From Burkholderiales bacterium (GTDB lineage: Bacteria > Pseudomonadota > Gammaproteobacteria > Burkholderiales > Burkholderiaceae_C), in contig JACRAY010000015.1 in NCBI GenBank assembly GCA_016213325.1, forward strand, positions 1-64,000: a DNA stretch of 64,000 nucleotides, in the 5' to 3' direction. The translations under genes were made by a program, and so were the position numbers. Below the pieces are notes generated by a model. It searched no databases and was not told the origin of the DNA. It saw only the letters and a list, made by a program, of their open reading frames with translations. Shown here one piece after another: positions 43,707 to 51,116 of the stretch. Position 1 is the stretch's first letter. The number at the start of each line of letters is the position of its first letter.

Positions 43707-44063
43707 GGGAGGTCGTGGTGGCAGGGGTTAGGGATGTTATGCCTGAATGGCTGCTCCTGGCCGAGAGCGGACGTTGACGTGCCGTCAGGCTCCGAAGAGT
43801 GAACGTCTGCTGCAGACTGGGGGCGGACGGTCAGCGTTTGGACACCCTATGGCGGCAGTCGCCGATACCTGACATTGGCCGACGTGCGCGGCAAAAGATC
43901 CTTGCCGCCGAAAGCGGACCTACTCTAGGCAGAGAAGGATCCACGTGCTCTGATTGGCCTATCGGAAGTCAAGCATCAAGCATCTCCCTGACCGCGCGGT
44001 GGTCCCGCGATCAAAAGCGGCCGCAGCGATTGGCGGTGCCATGGGCCCGGCAGTCGAGATCCG
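43707..44063. other. Gene-free left border of low-G+C island, degenerate repeats
   Basis: I can support no gene here. The stretch carries several degenerate copies of GAGAGCGGACGTT / AAAGCGGAC-type words (near 43763, 43801 and 43909), related to those at 46.8 and 47.7 kb. Base composition falls from left to right. It looks like repeat-rich intergenic DNA at the edge of an inserted segment. Confidence 0.5.
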
Positions 44064-44900
44064 CTAAAGGTTAAACTCAGCCCGGACGTCAGCTTCAAAC
44101 TGACTCGCTTTGCTCGCGCCTGCAATAGTCTTGTTCGCACCGTCTCTCTTGGACAGAAACGCAGCACGGATCGCACGGAGCAATTTGCCTTCATCGGAGG
44201 GCGTCCAAGATGGGAGCTGACGCCAAGTGGTCGCCCAACGAACAGTAAGCGCCTCGAATAGCTCGGTATTTGCTGCTTGTACCAAGGCCGTACACACACT
44301 GCCCGCAGCCTGCAGTTCGGCGTAACCCAGCTTCACCTTGAGGGGGGTTGCGCTTCGCTTCAGGCCCAACTTAATTGCATTCTTTCCTGCGACGATATGA
44401 CCAGAATGGACGACGGCATGTCGCAACTCGCACAGTTTGTCGTACTCACCAAGCATCAAAGCGAACGTGCCATTGGAACGCACTTGATAACAGGTGAAAT
44501 TCTGAACTGCCTTGCGGATGCTCTCAGCACTCGAGAACGCATGAAATTCGAAAGCAGAGCGATTCTGCAGTGGTCCCTCGGCCCAAAGCAGTGAGCCAAG
44601 CTGAACCTTCTCGTCGGAAGAGTGTGCTTGTGCTACCGGGCAGATGGTAAGTGTGAACCCAAGAATGTCTCGGAAGTAATTTTCGGTCGAAGAAATTAGG
44701 CCAACGAACAGCAAGCCCACGACGTCATCCCCATAGGTAGCGATGAAGTTCGGATCAACTCTTGTGAGCGCAGTACTTGTGGCCGCATAAAAGTCGTCGA
44801 TGGCCGACGGGCGCTTTCGACCGATCGGAGTCACTAAAGTGTTCGCGTCAGGGCACGCAACTCTGCCGATAGACATGCAAGCCGAGTTCCTCCAAGTCAT
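44064..44900 (-). CDS. HEPN-like putative ribonuclease (partner of ATPase)
   Basis: A 278-residue protein of no family I can name with certainty. Residues 150-170 read GEYDKLCELRHAVVHSGHIV. Arg160 and His165 give the Rx4H motif of HEPN domains, in the usual 'RHxxVHxxG' setting. STENYFRDIL (70-80) provides the acidic helix-1 position, and SSAESIRKAVQN precedes the motif as in RiboL-PSP/MAE-type HEPNs. HEPN proteins are commonly RNases in defence. ATG 44900 overlaps the ATPase stop (ATGA). Codon use and G+C are lower than in neighbouring genes. Confidence 0.6.
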   Translation of the reverse strand: MTWRNSACMSIGRVACPDANTLVTPIGRKRPSAIDDFYAATSTALTRVDPNFIATYGDDVVGLLFVGLISSTENYFRDILGFTLTICPVAQAHSSDEKVQLGSLLWAEGPLQNRSAFEFHAFSSAESIRKAVQNFTCYQVRSNGTFALMLGEYDKLCELRHAVVHSGHIVAGKNAIKLGLKRSATPLKVKLGYAELQAAGSVCTALVQAANTELFEALTVRWATTWRQLPSWTPSDEGKLLRAIRAAFLSKRDGANKTIAGASKASQFEADVRAEFNL

Positions 44901-46567
44901 TCGACGAACTCCTCCGCCAACGCCACGATTCTTGCCGCCCAATAGCTACCGATGCGGTCGACTCCAAGCAGAGCCCGGTGCTCCTGGTCATACAAAATGT
45001 CTTTTATCTTCCGGATCGAAGACTGTTCCTTGATCTTTTCAATTCGGGCCCTCGTCAGCGGCAACTTGTCGATATCTGCATTCATGAGTGCGAGATACGT
45101 CGACGGAGCGGTGAGCGGGCTGCCACACCGAGCGCAAAACTTGGCATCCTCAAAAAGTCGAGGCGTTTGACACACGCTACACGGCGGAAGCGAAAGCGCA
45201 AACGGATCCCGTGTACCACCGGTGAGATTCGTCGCTTTCGTACGCGTGAATTCATGGGCGTTCCGCTTCGCAAATGCGGCAACATACTCAGAGACGCTTA
45301 CGGACTTCGAGCCAACCAATGCATTGGCATCAATCAAGGACGCATAGTGCAGCGAGAAGATCTGAAACCTCCCCTTCTCGCCTCGGCTCACGAGCTCGTC
45401 TTTCGGGATGCAAAGACCCGCATACTGAAACAGTGAAAAGACCTTCGACAACTCGTGTGTGAGCTCCTCTGTCGCCAAGGCGATCGAAACGCTCTGCCGA
45501 TCCGTCGACTTACCCTTGTTGTACGCCTTCACCAGCGCCACAGCGTTCGTAAGGATCGATTCGCCCGTCTCGATGAAACTTCTGTAAACGGGCAGCTTCG
45601 CAGAGAGGGACGTGAACAGCTTTCTGGTGTTGGAGAACGACTGCTTGATTGCTCTGAGCACGTCAGTTCGATTCAGATTGATGCCAACCAACTCGCCATC
45701 CTTCTCGACGGCGAGCTCATGAAGCATGTTCAATAGAGTCCGAGGTACTCCAAAGGACGCAAAGCTAAGAAGGTCAAGCGACTCCGAGCCAGACATGCTC
45801 GCAGTTAGTGCAGGCGGAAAACGTGTCGCGACGAACGAACGCATGAACCCAAGATATTCGTCCCTGTCTGGTTTGATCCAGACGTCGATCTGCTCCGCAT
45901 CATGTCCGACGTGAAATGATGAAGAGTAGTTCGTTACACCCGGGTATACGGCGGCCTTAGGAGAGATGTACTGCGACTTGATCTGTCTAAAGAAATCGAA
46001 GAAATCTCGCTGCTGGTCCACCGAGAATGCATGTGCAGCGTCGTCCAAGAGCAGTACGCACCGAGAGCGATTCAGCTTTTCCGTAGCTCTTAGCAGATCT
46101 TCTTCTAGTGAGGGGACCGACAAGGGACGCAGGCTCACCTGTGAAGCATTTGACATCTCCAGCAGGGAGGCCGCTTTGCTAGCTTCCTCCTGGGTTATGG
46201 ATAACTCAAGGGAGCTTCCCAAGCGCCTCAATGTGTCGTACACGCCAAGGTAAAGCTTCAATAGAACCCACTGGTTGAACCAGTAGGTACCGTCGGTTCC
46301 GCTCTTATAAAGAGGCTCGATGGAAAGAGAGCGCTTGTAGTTTACGTAGACAGGAAAGGCAGCATCCGAGCTCGATAGCATCGAGTGGAAGCCTTTCAGC
46401 ATGAGGGTAGTCTTCCCGCACCCACGCGGTCCGGAGATCAGCTTCGCGCCTCCTTGCGTCAGTTTACGAAGGATCTTGCTTTCGTCCGGGTGTTCCGCAT
46501 GCCATTCATTGAAGGAATCATCCTCCAGATATTCTGCTTGCTCGACGAAGACTTGTTCGAGTGACAT
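44897..46567 (-). CDS. AAA/ORC-CDC6-like P-loop ATPase with zinc ribbon
   Basis: A 556-residue protein. Walker A is GPRGCGKTT (46-54), Walker B LLLDDA (172-177), and a GVPRTLL segment near 273-280 provides the GxPR sensor-2-like Arg typical of ORC/STAND ATPases. A helical middle follows. A zinc ribbon has Cys463/466 and Cys478/481. A C-terminal helical tail (VDRIGSYWAARIVALAEEF) ends it. It would act as an ATP-dependent sensor or switch. It is coupled by ATGA to the HEPN-like gene, suggesting a complex. G+C is much lower than in the flanking genes, pointing to transfer. Confidence 0.72.
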   Translation of the reverse strand: MSLEQVFVEQAEYLEDDSFNEWHAEHPDESKILRKLTQGGAKLISGPRGCGKTTLMLKGFHSMLSSSDAAFPVYVNYKRSLSIEPLYKSGTDGTYWFNQWVLLKLYLGVYDTLRRLGSSLELSITQEEASKAASLLEMSNASQVSLRPLSVPSLEEDLLRATEKLNRSRCVLLLDDAAHAFSVDQQRDFFDFFRQIKSQYISPKAAVYPGVTNYSSSFHVGHDAEQIDVWIKPDRDEYLGFMRSFVATRFPPALTASMSGSESLDLLSFASFGVPRTLLNMLHELAVEKDGELVGINLNRTDVLRAIKQSFSNTRKLFTSLSAKLPVYRSFIETGESILTNAVALVKAYNKGKSTDRQSVSIALATEELTHELSKVFSLFQYAGLCIPKDELVSRGEKGRFQIFSLHYASLIDANALVGSKSVSVSEYVAAFAKRNAHEFTRTKATNLTGGTRDPFALSLPPCSVCQTPRLFEDAKFCARCGSPLTAPSTYLALMNADIDKLPLTRARIEKIKEQSSIRKIKDILYDQEHRALLGVDRIGSYWAARIVALAEEFVE

Positions 46568-46914
46568 TTTGGTCCAAATGCGCGTGGTATTGGTATGGTA
46601 GCGCTGAATGAGGCGGTTGACGTCCCCAGGGAGCTATGGATGGTCTAGTGGCTCCCAGCACGCGCTCCAATCTACTTCCCACATGGTCTCCGCTTACGAC
46701 CCGTTGTCGTCGGTCGCGCTTCCATAGGGCACGGTGGCTCAATGGCCGCATAGGAGCAGGAGCTGTGACCTTAGCGTTCACCGGCGACCGGCAGCAACCG
46801 CTGCGAAGCAGTCATTCTCGAGCGAAGTGGACCGGATGTCTGCTTCCGACCCGAAGCGGACGTGCACGCACTGCTGGCGGTCTTCAATTCGAGGGGTGTT
46901 CGCGCTCCACGCCA
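46568..46914. other. Gene-free interval with palindromic repeat
   Basis: No supported gene. The right half holds the 'SDPKRT/FGSEADI' palindromic repeat (46836-46863). The left half must contain the promoter of the ATPase-HEPN pair, since the ATPase starts at 46567 and reads away. I could not find a convincing -35/-10 pair. The composition is intermediate. Confidence 0.5.
46836..46863. repeat. Intergenic palindromic repeat ('SDPKRT/FGSEADI' type)
   Basis: The arms TGTCTGCTTC and GAAGCGGACG(T) are imperfect reverse complements (G-T pairs as RNA) around CGACC. In translation it reads MSASDPKRT on plus and FGSEADIR on minus, peptide strings that recur as spurious ORFs in many proteobacterial genomes. 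Weaker copies lie at about 43.7-43.9 and 47.69-47.71 kb. It is a dispersed repeat, not a gene. Confidence 0.65.
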
Positions 46915-47583
46915 TTAGGTGCTTGCGCGTTTGCGCCGGACGTACCCGATCACGACGTTGTCGGCGACCTTCAACGGGGAGCTGTCCCAAGGCTGCTTCG
47001 ACTTCGACCATGCCATGATCGCTTCATTGAAGCGCGGGTCGGTCACCACAGGGTAGTAGAAGTGGCGGTGGATTTCCTCGAACCAGCGAACTTGACGATC
47101 CTGGGCGGTAGGGACCGACTTGTGACCCCTGAGGAAGCGAATGGTGTACTCGCGATCGATGGGCGCAATCAGCTTAGGAAGTGCGTGAGCGAGTACTTTG
47201 GAGTGCGCGACCAACACAGAGCCGCTTCGCATCACTTTCAGTGAGACGAAGCAAGCACGTAGCTTTTTCCAGACGTCTTCATTTGCCTGCGCTGGCCCAA
47301 CCTGGCGCAGCGCGGTCACTGCCGGCCAGATCTGCCGCAGTGAGGCGAGATATTCGTCGAACCGGTCCATTTTGGCACCCTTCGGACCCATACGGTGCAT
47401 GCCCCAGGAGGCGAGCATCGCGTATGAGTTTGTTGCGAAGTCCCGCACGTCTTCCCGTCGCGAAGCTTCTAGCGCCGCGAGGTGAAAGTGAAGGCTTGGC
47501 CCTGCGAACACGACGCCTTTGTAGAAAGCCGTGTAGTTGCTTTGCAGTCCGCGCAGGACTAGCGTCCGCTTCTCTTCATACAT
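46915..47583 (-). CDS. Uncharacterised 222-residue protein
   Basis: A soluble protein, not matched to a named domain. It contains YTAFYKGVVFAGPSLHFHL, NSYAMLASWGMHRMGPKGAK, a SLKVMRSGSVLVAHSKVLAHALPKLIAPIDREYTIRFL block and FEEIHRHFYYPVV. The strings look like a conserved hypothetical family with a central PxDREYT-type core. ATG 47583 follows GGGAG; upstream frame extension runs into repeat DNA and is rejected. It is on the same strand as the ATPase-HEPN pair, 347 bases upstream, within the same island. Confidence 0.65.
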   Translation of the reverse strand: MYEEKRTLVLRGLQSNYTAFYKGVVFAGPSLHFHLAALEASRREDVRDFATNSYAMLASWGMHRMGPKGAKMDRFDEYLASLRQIWPAVTALRQVGPAQANEDVWKKLRACFVSLKVMRSGSVLVAHSKVLAHALPKLIAPIDREYTIRFLRGHKSVPTAQDRQVRWFEEIHRHFYYPVVTDPRFNEAIMAWSKSKQPWDSSPLKVADNVVIGYVRRKRAST

Positions 47584-47744
47584 ACCTGCTCCCGGCACCC
47601 TCGCCTCAAACAGTAGGAATACATCGTAGCCCCACCGGGGCTTGACGCAGGCGAGTTCGGCGTCATTGTCCGAGTGAGGGTCGCGGAGAGTAGTCCGCTT
47701 CCGCCCGAAAGCCGACAATGCCCTGCCCACCAAAGGAACACCCC

Positions 47745-48038
47745 ATGAGCGCATTCGTCATCTTCGACGTCGAGATCCGCGACCCAGCCCGCTACCAGGA
47801 GTTCATGCAGGGGGTCAAGCCGGCACTGGAAGAAGCTGGCGCACGGTACCTGGCCCGAGGCGGTGCGCACAAGGTCTACGAGGGAGACTGGGAGCCCAGG
47901 CGCATCGTGATCCTCGAGTTCCCGTCTGTTGCGGCCTGGGAGGCGTTCTATGAGGGGCCGGTCTACCAGGGCTTGAAGTCGATCCGCGACCAATGCAGTT
48001 CGGCGCGACTGGTCAGCGTCGAAGGGCTCGCGTCCTGA
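47745..48038 (+). CDS. DUF1330 family protein
   Basis: A 97-residue ferredoxin-like-fold protein: MSAFVIFDVEIRDPARYQEFMQGVKPALEEAGARYLARGGAHKVYEGDWEPRRIVILEFPSVAAWEAFY is the full DUF1330 signature. The function is unknown (dimeric alpha-beta-barrel relatives include monooxygenases). AAAGGAAC precedes ATG 47745. It ends 12 bases before the methyltransferase gene. It marks the return to high-G+C host-like DNA. Confidence 0.9.
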   Translation: MSAFVIFDVEIRDPARYQEFMQGVKPALEEAGARYLARGGAHKVYEGDWEPRRIVILEFPSVAAWEAFYEGPVYQGLKSIRDQCSSARLVSVEGLAS

Positions 48039-48050
48039 TCTGAGGCCGCC

Positions 48051-48680
48051 ATGCCAGACCTCCCCAGCAGCCCCGCTGCCGAACGCAACAAGGACCCCAT
48101 CCTTGCCCACCTCAAACACATCCTGGGCGAGCAAGGCGCGGCCCTGGAGATCGCGTCGGGAACCGGCCAGCACGCCGTCTGGTTCGCTGCCGCCCTGCCC
48201 GGCTGGACCTGGCAGCCAACCGACGCGGACCCAACGATGCTGCCCGTCATCACGCAGCGCCTCGCGCAGTCCGGCTTGGCCAACGTGCTGCCGCCCGTTC
48301 AACTGGACGTGACGGCACCCGAGTGGCCGCCCGCCTTGGCAACGTTCGACGCGATCTTCTGCGCCAACATGCTGCACATCTCACCGTGGAGCGCCTGCAT
48401 GGGCCTGGTGGCGGGCGCCGGCCGTCACCTCGCACCGGCAGGCATGCTGGTCACCTACGGTCCTTACTTCGAATCGGGCGTGGACCCGGCGCCGAGCAAC
48501 CTCGCCTTCGACGAGAGCCTGCGCTCGCGCGATCCTTCCTGGGGCATCCGCCAGCTGGACGAGGTGGCCGCCGAGGCACGGCGCAGCGGGCTGGAACTGG
48601 CGCAACGGCACGCCATGCCTGCCAACAACCTGCTGCTGGTCTTCACGTCTTTACGCAGCGCCGGCACGTGGCACACTTGA
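48051..48680 (+). CDS. DUF938 family methyltransferase-like protein
   Basis: A 209-residue protein with SPAAERNKDPILAHL at the N-terminus, SAM motif I ALEIASGTGQHAVWFAAALP, ANMLHISPW and the late SNLAFDESLRSRDPSWGIRQLDEV. These are all standard in DUF938. Substrate and role are unknown. It is probably cotranscribed with the DUF1330 gene. Confidence 0.9.
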   Translation: MPDLPSSPAAERNKDPILAHLKHILGEQGAALEIASGTGQHAVWFAAALPGWTWQPTDADPTMLPVITQRLAQSGLANVLPPVQLDVTAPEWPPALATFDAIFCANMLHISPWSACMGLVAGAGRHLAPAGMLVTYGPYFESGVDPAPSNLAFDESLRSRDPSWGIRQLDEVAAEARRSGLELAQRHAMPANNLLLVFTSLRSAGTWHT

Positions 48681-48731
48681 CGCACGCCCGGCCCGGAATC
48701 GGGTCGCTAGCAGCCTTTAAAGGAGATGCCG

Positions 48732-49097
48732 ATGCTGACGATGGAGAAGACGGCTGAGTACGTGAAGCGCTGGGTCGCCGCTTTCGAGTCGAAAGACCTG
48801 GACCGTGTGCTGGCGTTCTACACCGACGACGTGATCTTCCATTCCCCGCTGGTTGCGCGGCTCAGCCATGACCCCAGCGGCACCGTGCGCGGCAAGGAAG
48901 GGCTGCGCGCGTACGTGAAGAAGGGCTTCGAGGTGTTCGACCACATCAACTTCACCGTGCTCGACGTGCTTCGCGGCGTCGACAGCATTGCGATCCACTA
49001 CAAGGGCATCACAGGCACGCATGTGGTCGAGGTGCTGTTCTTCGACGCGGACGGCATGGTCCGCGAGTCTTACGTGCACTACGCGACTCCCCAGTAG
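48732..49097 (+). CDS. SnoaL-like (NTF2 fold) protein
   Basis: A 121-residue single-domain protein: YVKRWVAAFESKDLDRVLAFYTDDVIFHSPL, GKEGLRAYVKKGFEVF and FFDADGMVRESYVHYA are typical SnoaL/NTF2-like polyketide-cyclase-fold segments. ATG 48732 is preferred over 48726 because AAAGGAG ends at 48725, leaving a normal 6-base spacing. The catalytic role is unknown. Confidence 0.86.
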   Translation: MLTMEKTAEYVKRWVAAFESKDLDRVLAFYTDDVIFHSPLVARLSHDPSGTVRGKEGLRAYVKKGFEVFDHINFTVLDVLRGVDSIAIHYKGITGTHVVEVLFFDADGMVRESYVHYATPQ

Positions 49098-49131
49098 CGG
49101 GCGCACGGGTCACCATGGCCGGCCACTGCCA

Positions 49132-51018
49132 TCAGGCAGCCTCGGCGCGTTCCCCGACCTCTTCGCCGAGGTACCCTCCGCTCTGGTGCGCCCACAACTT
49201 CGCATAAATCCCCCCGCGCTCCAGCAGCTCGCGGTGGCTGCCCTCCTCCACCACCTTCCCCTGGTCCAGCACCACCAGCCGGTCCAGCGCCGCAATGGTC
49301 GACAGCCGGTGAGCGATCGCAATCACCGTCTTGCCCTCCATCAGCCCGCGCAGGCTCGCCTGGATGGCCGCCTCCACTTCCGAGTCCAGCGCGCTCGTCG
49401 CCTCGTCCAGCAGCAGGATGGGCGCGTCCTTCAGCATCACCCGCGCAATCGCCACCCGCTGGCGCTGCCCGCCCGATAGCTTGACCCCGCGCTCGCCCAC
49501 CTGCGCGTCATAGCCCTTGCGCCCCTTGCGGTCGGACAGCCCTTGGATGAACTCGTGCGCCTGCGCGCGCCGGGCCGCGGCCAGCATCTCGTCTTCCGAT
49601 GCGGCGGGCCTGCCGTAGGCGATGTTGTCGCGCACCGAGCGGTGCAGCAACGACGTGTCCTGCGTGACCATGCCGATGTTCGCGCGCAGGCTGTCCTGCG
49701 TCGCCTTCGCAATGTCCTGCCCGTCCACCAGGATGCGCCCGCCGTCCACGTCGTAGAAGCGCAGCAGCAGGTTCACCACCGTCGACTTGCCGGCGCCCGA
49801 GCGCCCGATCAGCCCCACCTTCTCACCCGGTCGCACGGCCAGGCAGAAGTCCTGGAACAGCTGCGTCTTGCCGCCGTACGAGAAGCTCACGTGGTCGAAG
49901 CGCACCTCACCGCGCGTCACCTGCAGCGGCACGGCTTCGGGCGCGTCGAGCACATGGCGCCGCTTGGTCAGCGTGGCTATGCCGTCCAGCACGGTGCCCA
50001 CGTGCTCGAACAGGCCCGCCAGCGACCACATCACCCAATGCGACAGCCCGCCGATGCGCAGGCTCATGGCCGTCACCGCGGCGATGGCGCCCGGCCCCAC
50101 GGCGCCTTTGCTCCACAGCCACAGCGACTCGCTCACCGCCGCCAGCGTGAGCAGCACCACCAGCGTGTGGTTGACGATCTCGAAGGCGGTGATCAGCCGG
50201 TTCTGCTCGTAGCCGATCTCGCCCGACTCGGCCAGCGCCTGCCGCAGGAAGGCGGACTCGCGCTGCGTGTGCGAGAACAGCTTCACCGTGGTGATGTTGG
50301 CATAGGCATCCGATATGCGGCCCGTCACCAGCGCCTTGGCATCCGCATAGGCCTTGCCGATGCGCGCCAGCCGCGGCACGAAGTACGCGCACGACAGCGC
50401 ATACAGGGCCAGCCACACGAGGAAGGGGATCGTCAGGCGCAGGTCGAACACGGCCGCCATCGCGATGAAGGTGACGAAGTAGACCACCATGCCGATCAGC
50501 ACTTCGACGGTGATGAAGATCACCTCGCGCACCGCCAGCCCGGTCTGCATCACCTTGGTGGTGATGCGGCCGGCGAATTCGTCGGCGTAGAAGGCCATGC
50601 TCTGGCCCAGCATCAGCCGGTGGAAGTTCCAGCGCAGCAGGAAGACGAAGTTCATCGCCAGCGTCTGGCGCTTGACGAAAGCCTCCAGCGCCACGGCGGC
50701 CACGCTGGCCACCAGCACCGTGGCAAAGGTGGCCAGCGCCGGCCCGCGCACCTCCAGGAAGCGCTCGGGCGGGGTCTGCGCCACCCAGTCGACCACCTGC
50801 CCCAGCACCGAGAACAGCCACGCCTCGAAGCCCGCCACCAGCGCGCCCAGGACGGCAAGGGCCAGGATGTAGAAGCGCAGGCCCCCTTGGGTGCAGGCCC
50901 ACATGAACGAGAAAAAGCCGGCCGGCGGGTGCGCCGGCTCGGTTTCCGGGAAAGGGTGCAGCAATTGCTCGAACAGGCGGAACAAACGGGGTCTCCAAGG
51001 CGGCGGGGGCGCCATCAT
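49132..51018 (-). CDS. ABC exporter (MsbA-type half-transporter)
   Basis: A 628-residue half-transporter. The membrane domain has six helices from about residue 40 to 340. The ATPase domain has Walker A GLIGRSGAGKST, canonical LSGGQRQRVAIARVML and Walker B ILLLDEATSALDSE with catalytic Glu, so it can work as a homodimer, unlike the MdlAB-like pair. It is closest in style to YddA/MsbA-type lipid or drug exporters; the cargo is unknown. The start is one of two adjacent ATGs (51018/51015). It is divergent from the hybrid kinase gene, about 100 bases away. Confidence 0.87.
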   Translation of the reverse strand: MMAPPPPWRPRLFRLFEQLLHPFPETEPAHPPAGFFSFMWACTQGGLRFYILALAVLGALVAGFEAWLFSVLGQVVDWVAQTPPERFLEVRGPALATFATVLVASVAAVALEAFVKRQTLAMNFVFLLRWNFHRLMLGQSMAFYADEFAGRITTKVMQTGLAVREVIFITVEVLIGMVVYFVTFIAMAAVFDLRLTIPFLVWLALYALSCAYFVPRLARIGKAYADAKALVTGRISDAYANITTVKLFSHTQRESAFLRQALAESGEIGYEQNRLITAFEIVNHTLVVLLTLAAVSESLWLWSKGAVGPGAIAAVTAMSLRIGGLSHWVMWSLAGLFEHVGTVLDGIATLTKRRHVLDAPEAVPLQVTRGEVRFDHVSFSYGGKTQLFQDFCLAVRPGEKVGLIGRSGAGKSTVVNLLLRFYDVDGGRILVDGQDIAKATQDSLRANIGMVTQDTSLLHRSVRDNIAYGRPAASEDEMLAAARRAQAHEFIQGLSDRKGRKGYDAQVGERGVKLSGGQRQRVAIARVMLKDAPILLLDEATSALDSEVEAAIQASLRGLMEGKTVIAIAHRLSTIAALDRLVVLDQGKVVEEGSHRELLERGGIYAKLWAHQSGGYLGEEVGERAEAA

Positions 51019-51116
51019 CGCAGAATGAGCGTATAAGCATTCACAAAGGTGCCAGTGCACCGCTTCGGCCGCGCGTTTCCGCCTGAGCAACATTCGCGTT
51101 TCCCCAAAGGCCGGCG

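Noticed and set aside
43799-44074. 91-codon plus-strand open frame
   Set aside because: It lies wholly in repeat-rich border DNA, has no ribosome site and no domain.
47584-47754. 57-codon upstream extension of the 222-residue protein
   Set aside because: It runs through the repeat-derived 'SAFGRKRT' string and beyond a good ribosome site at ATG 47583.
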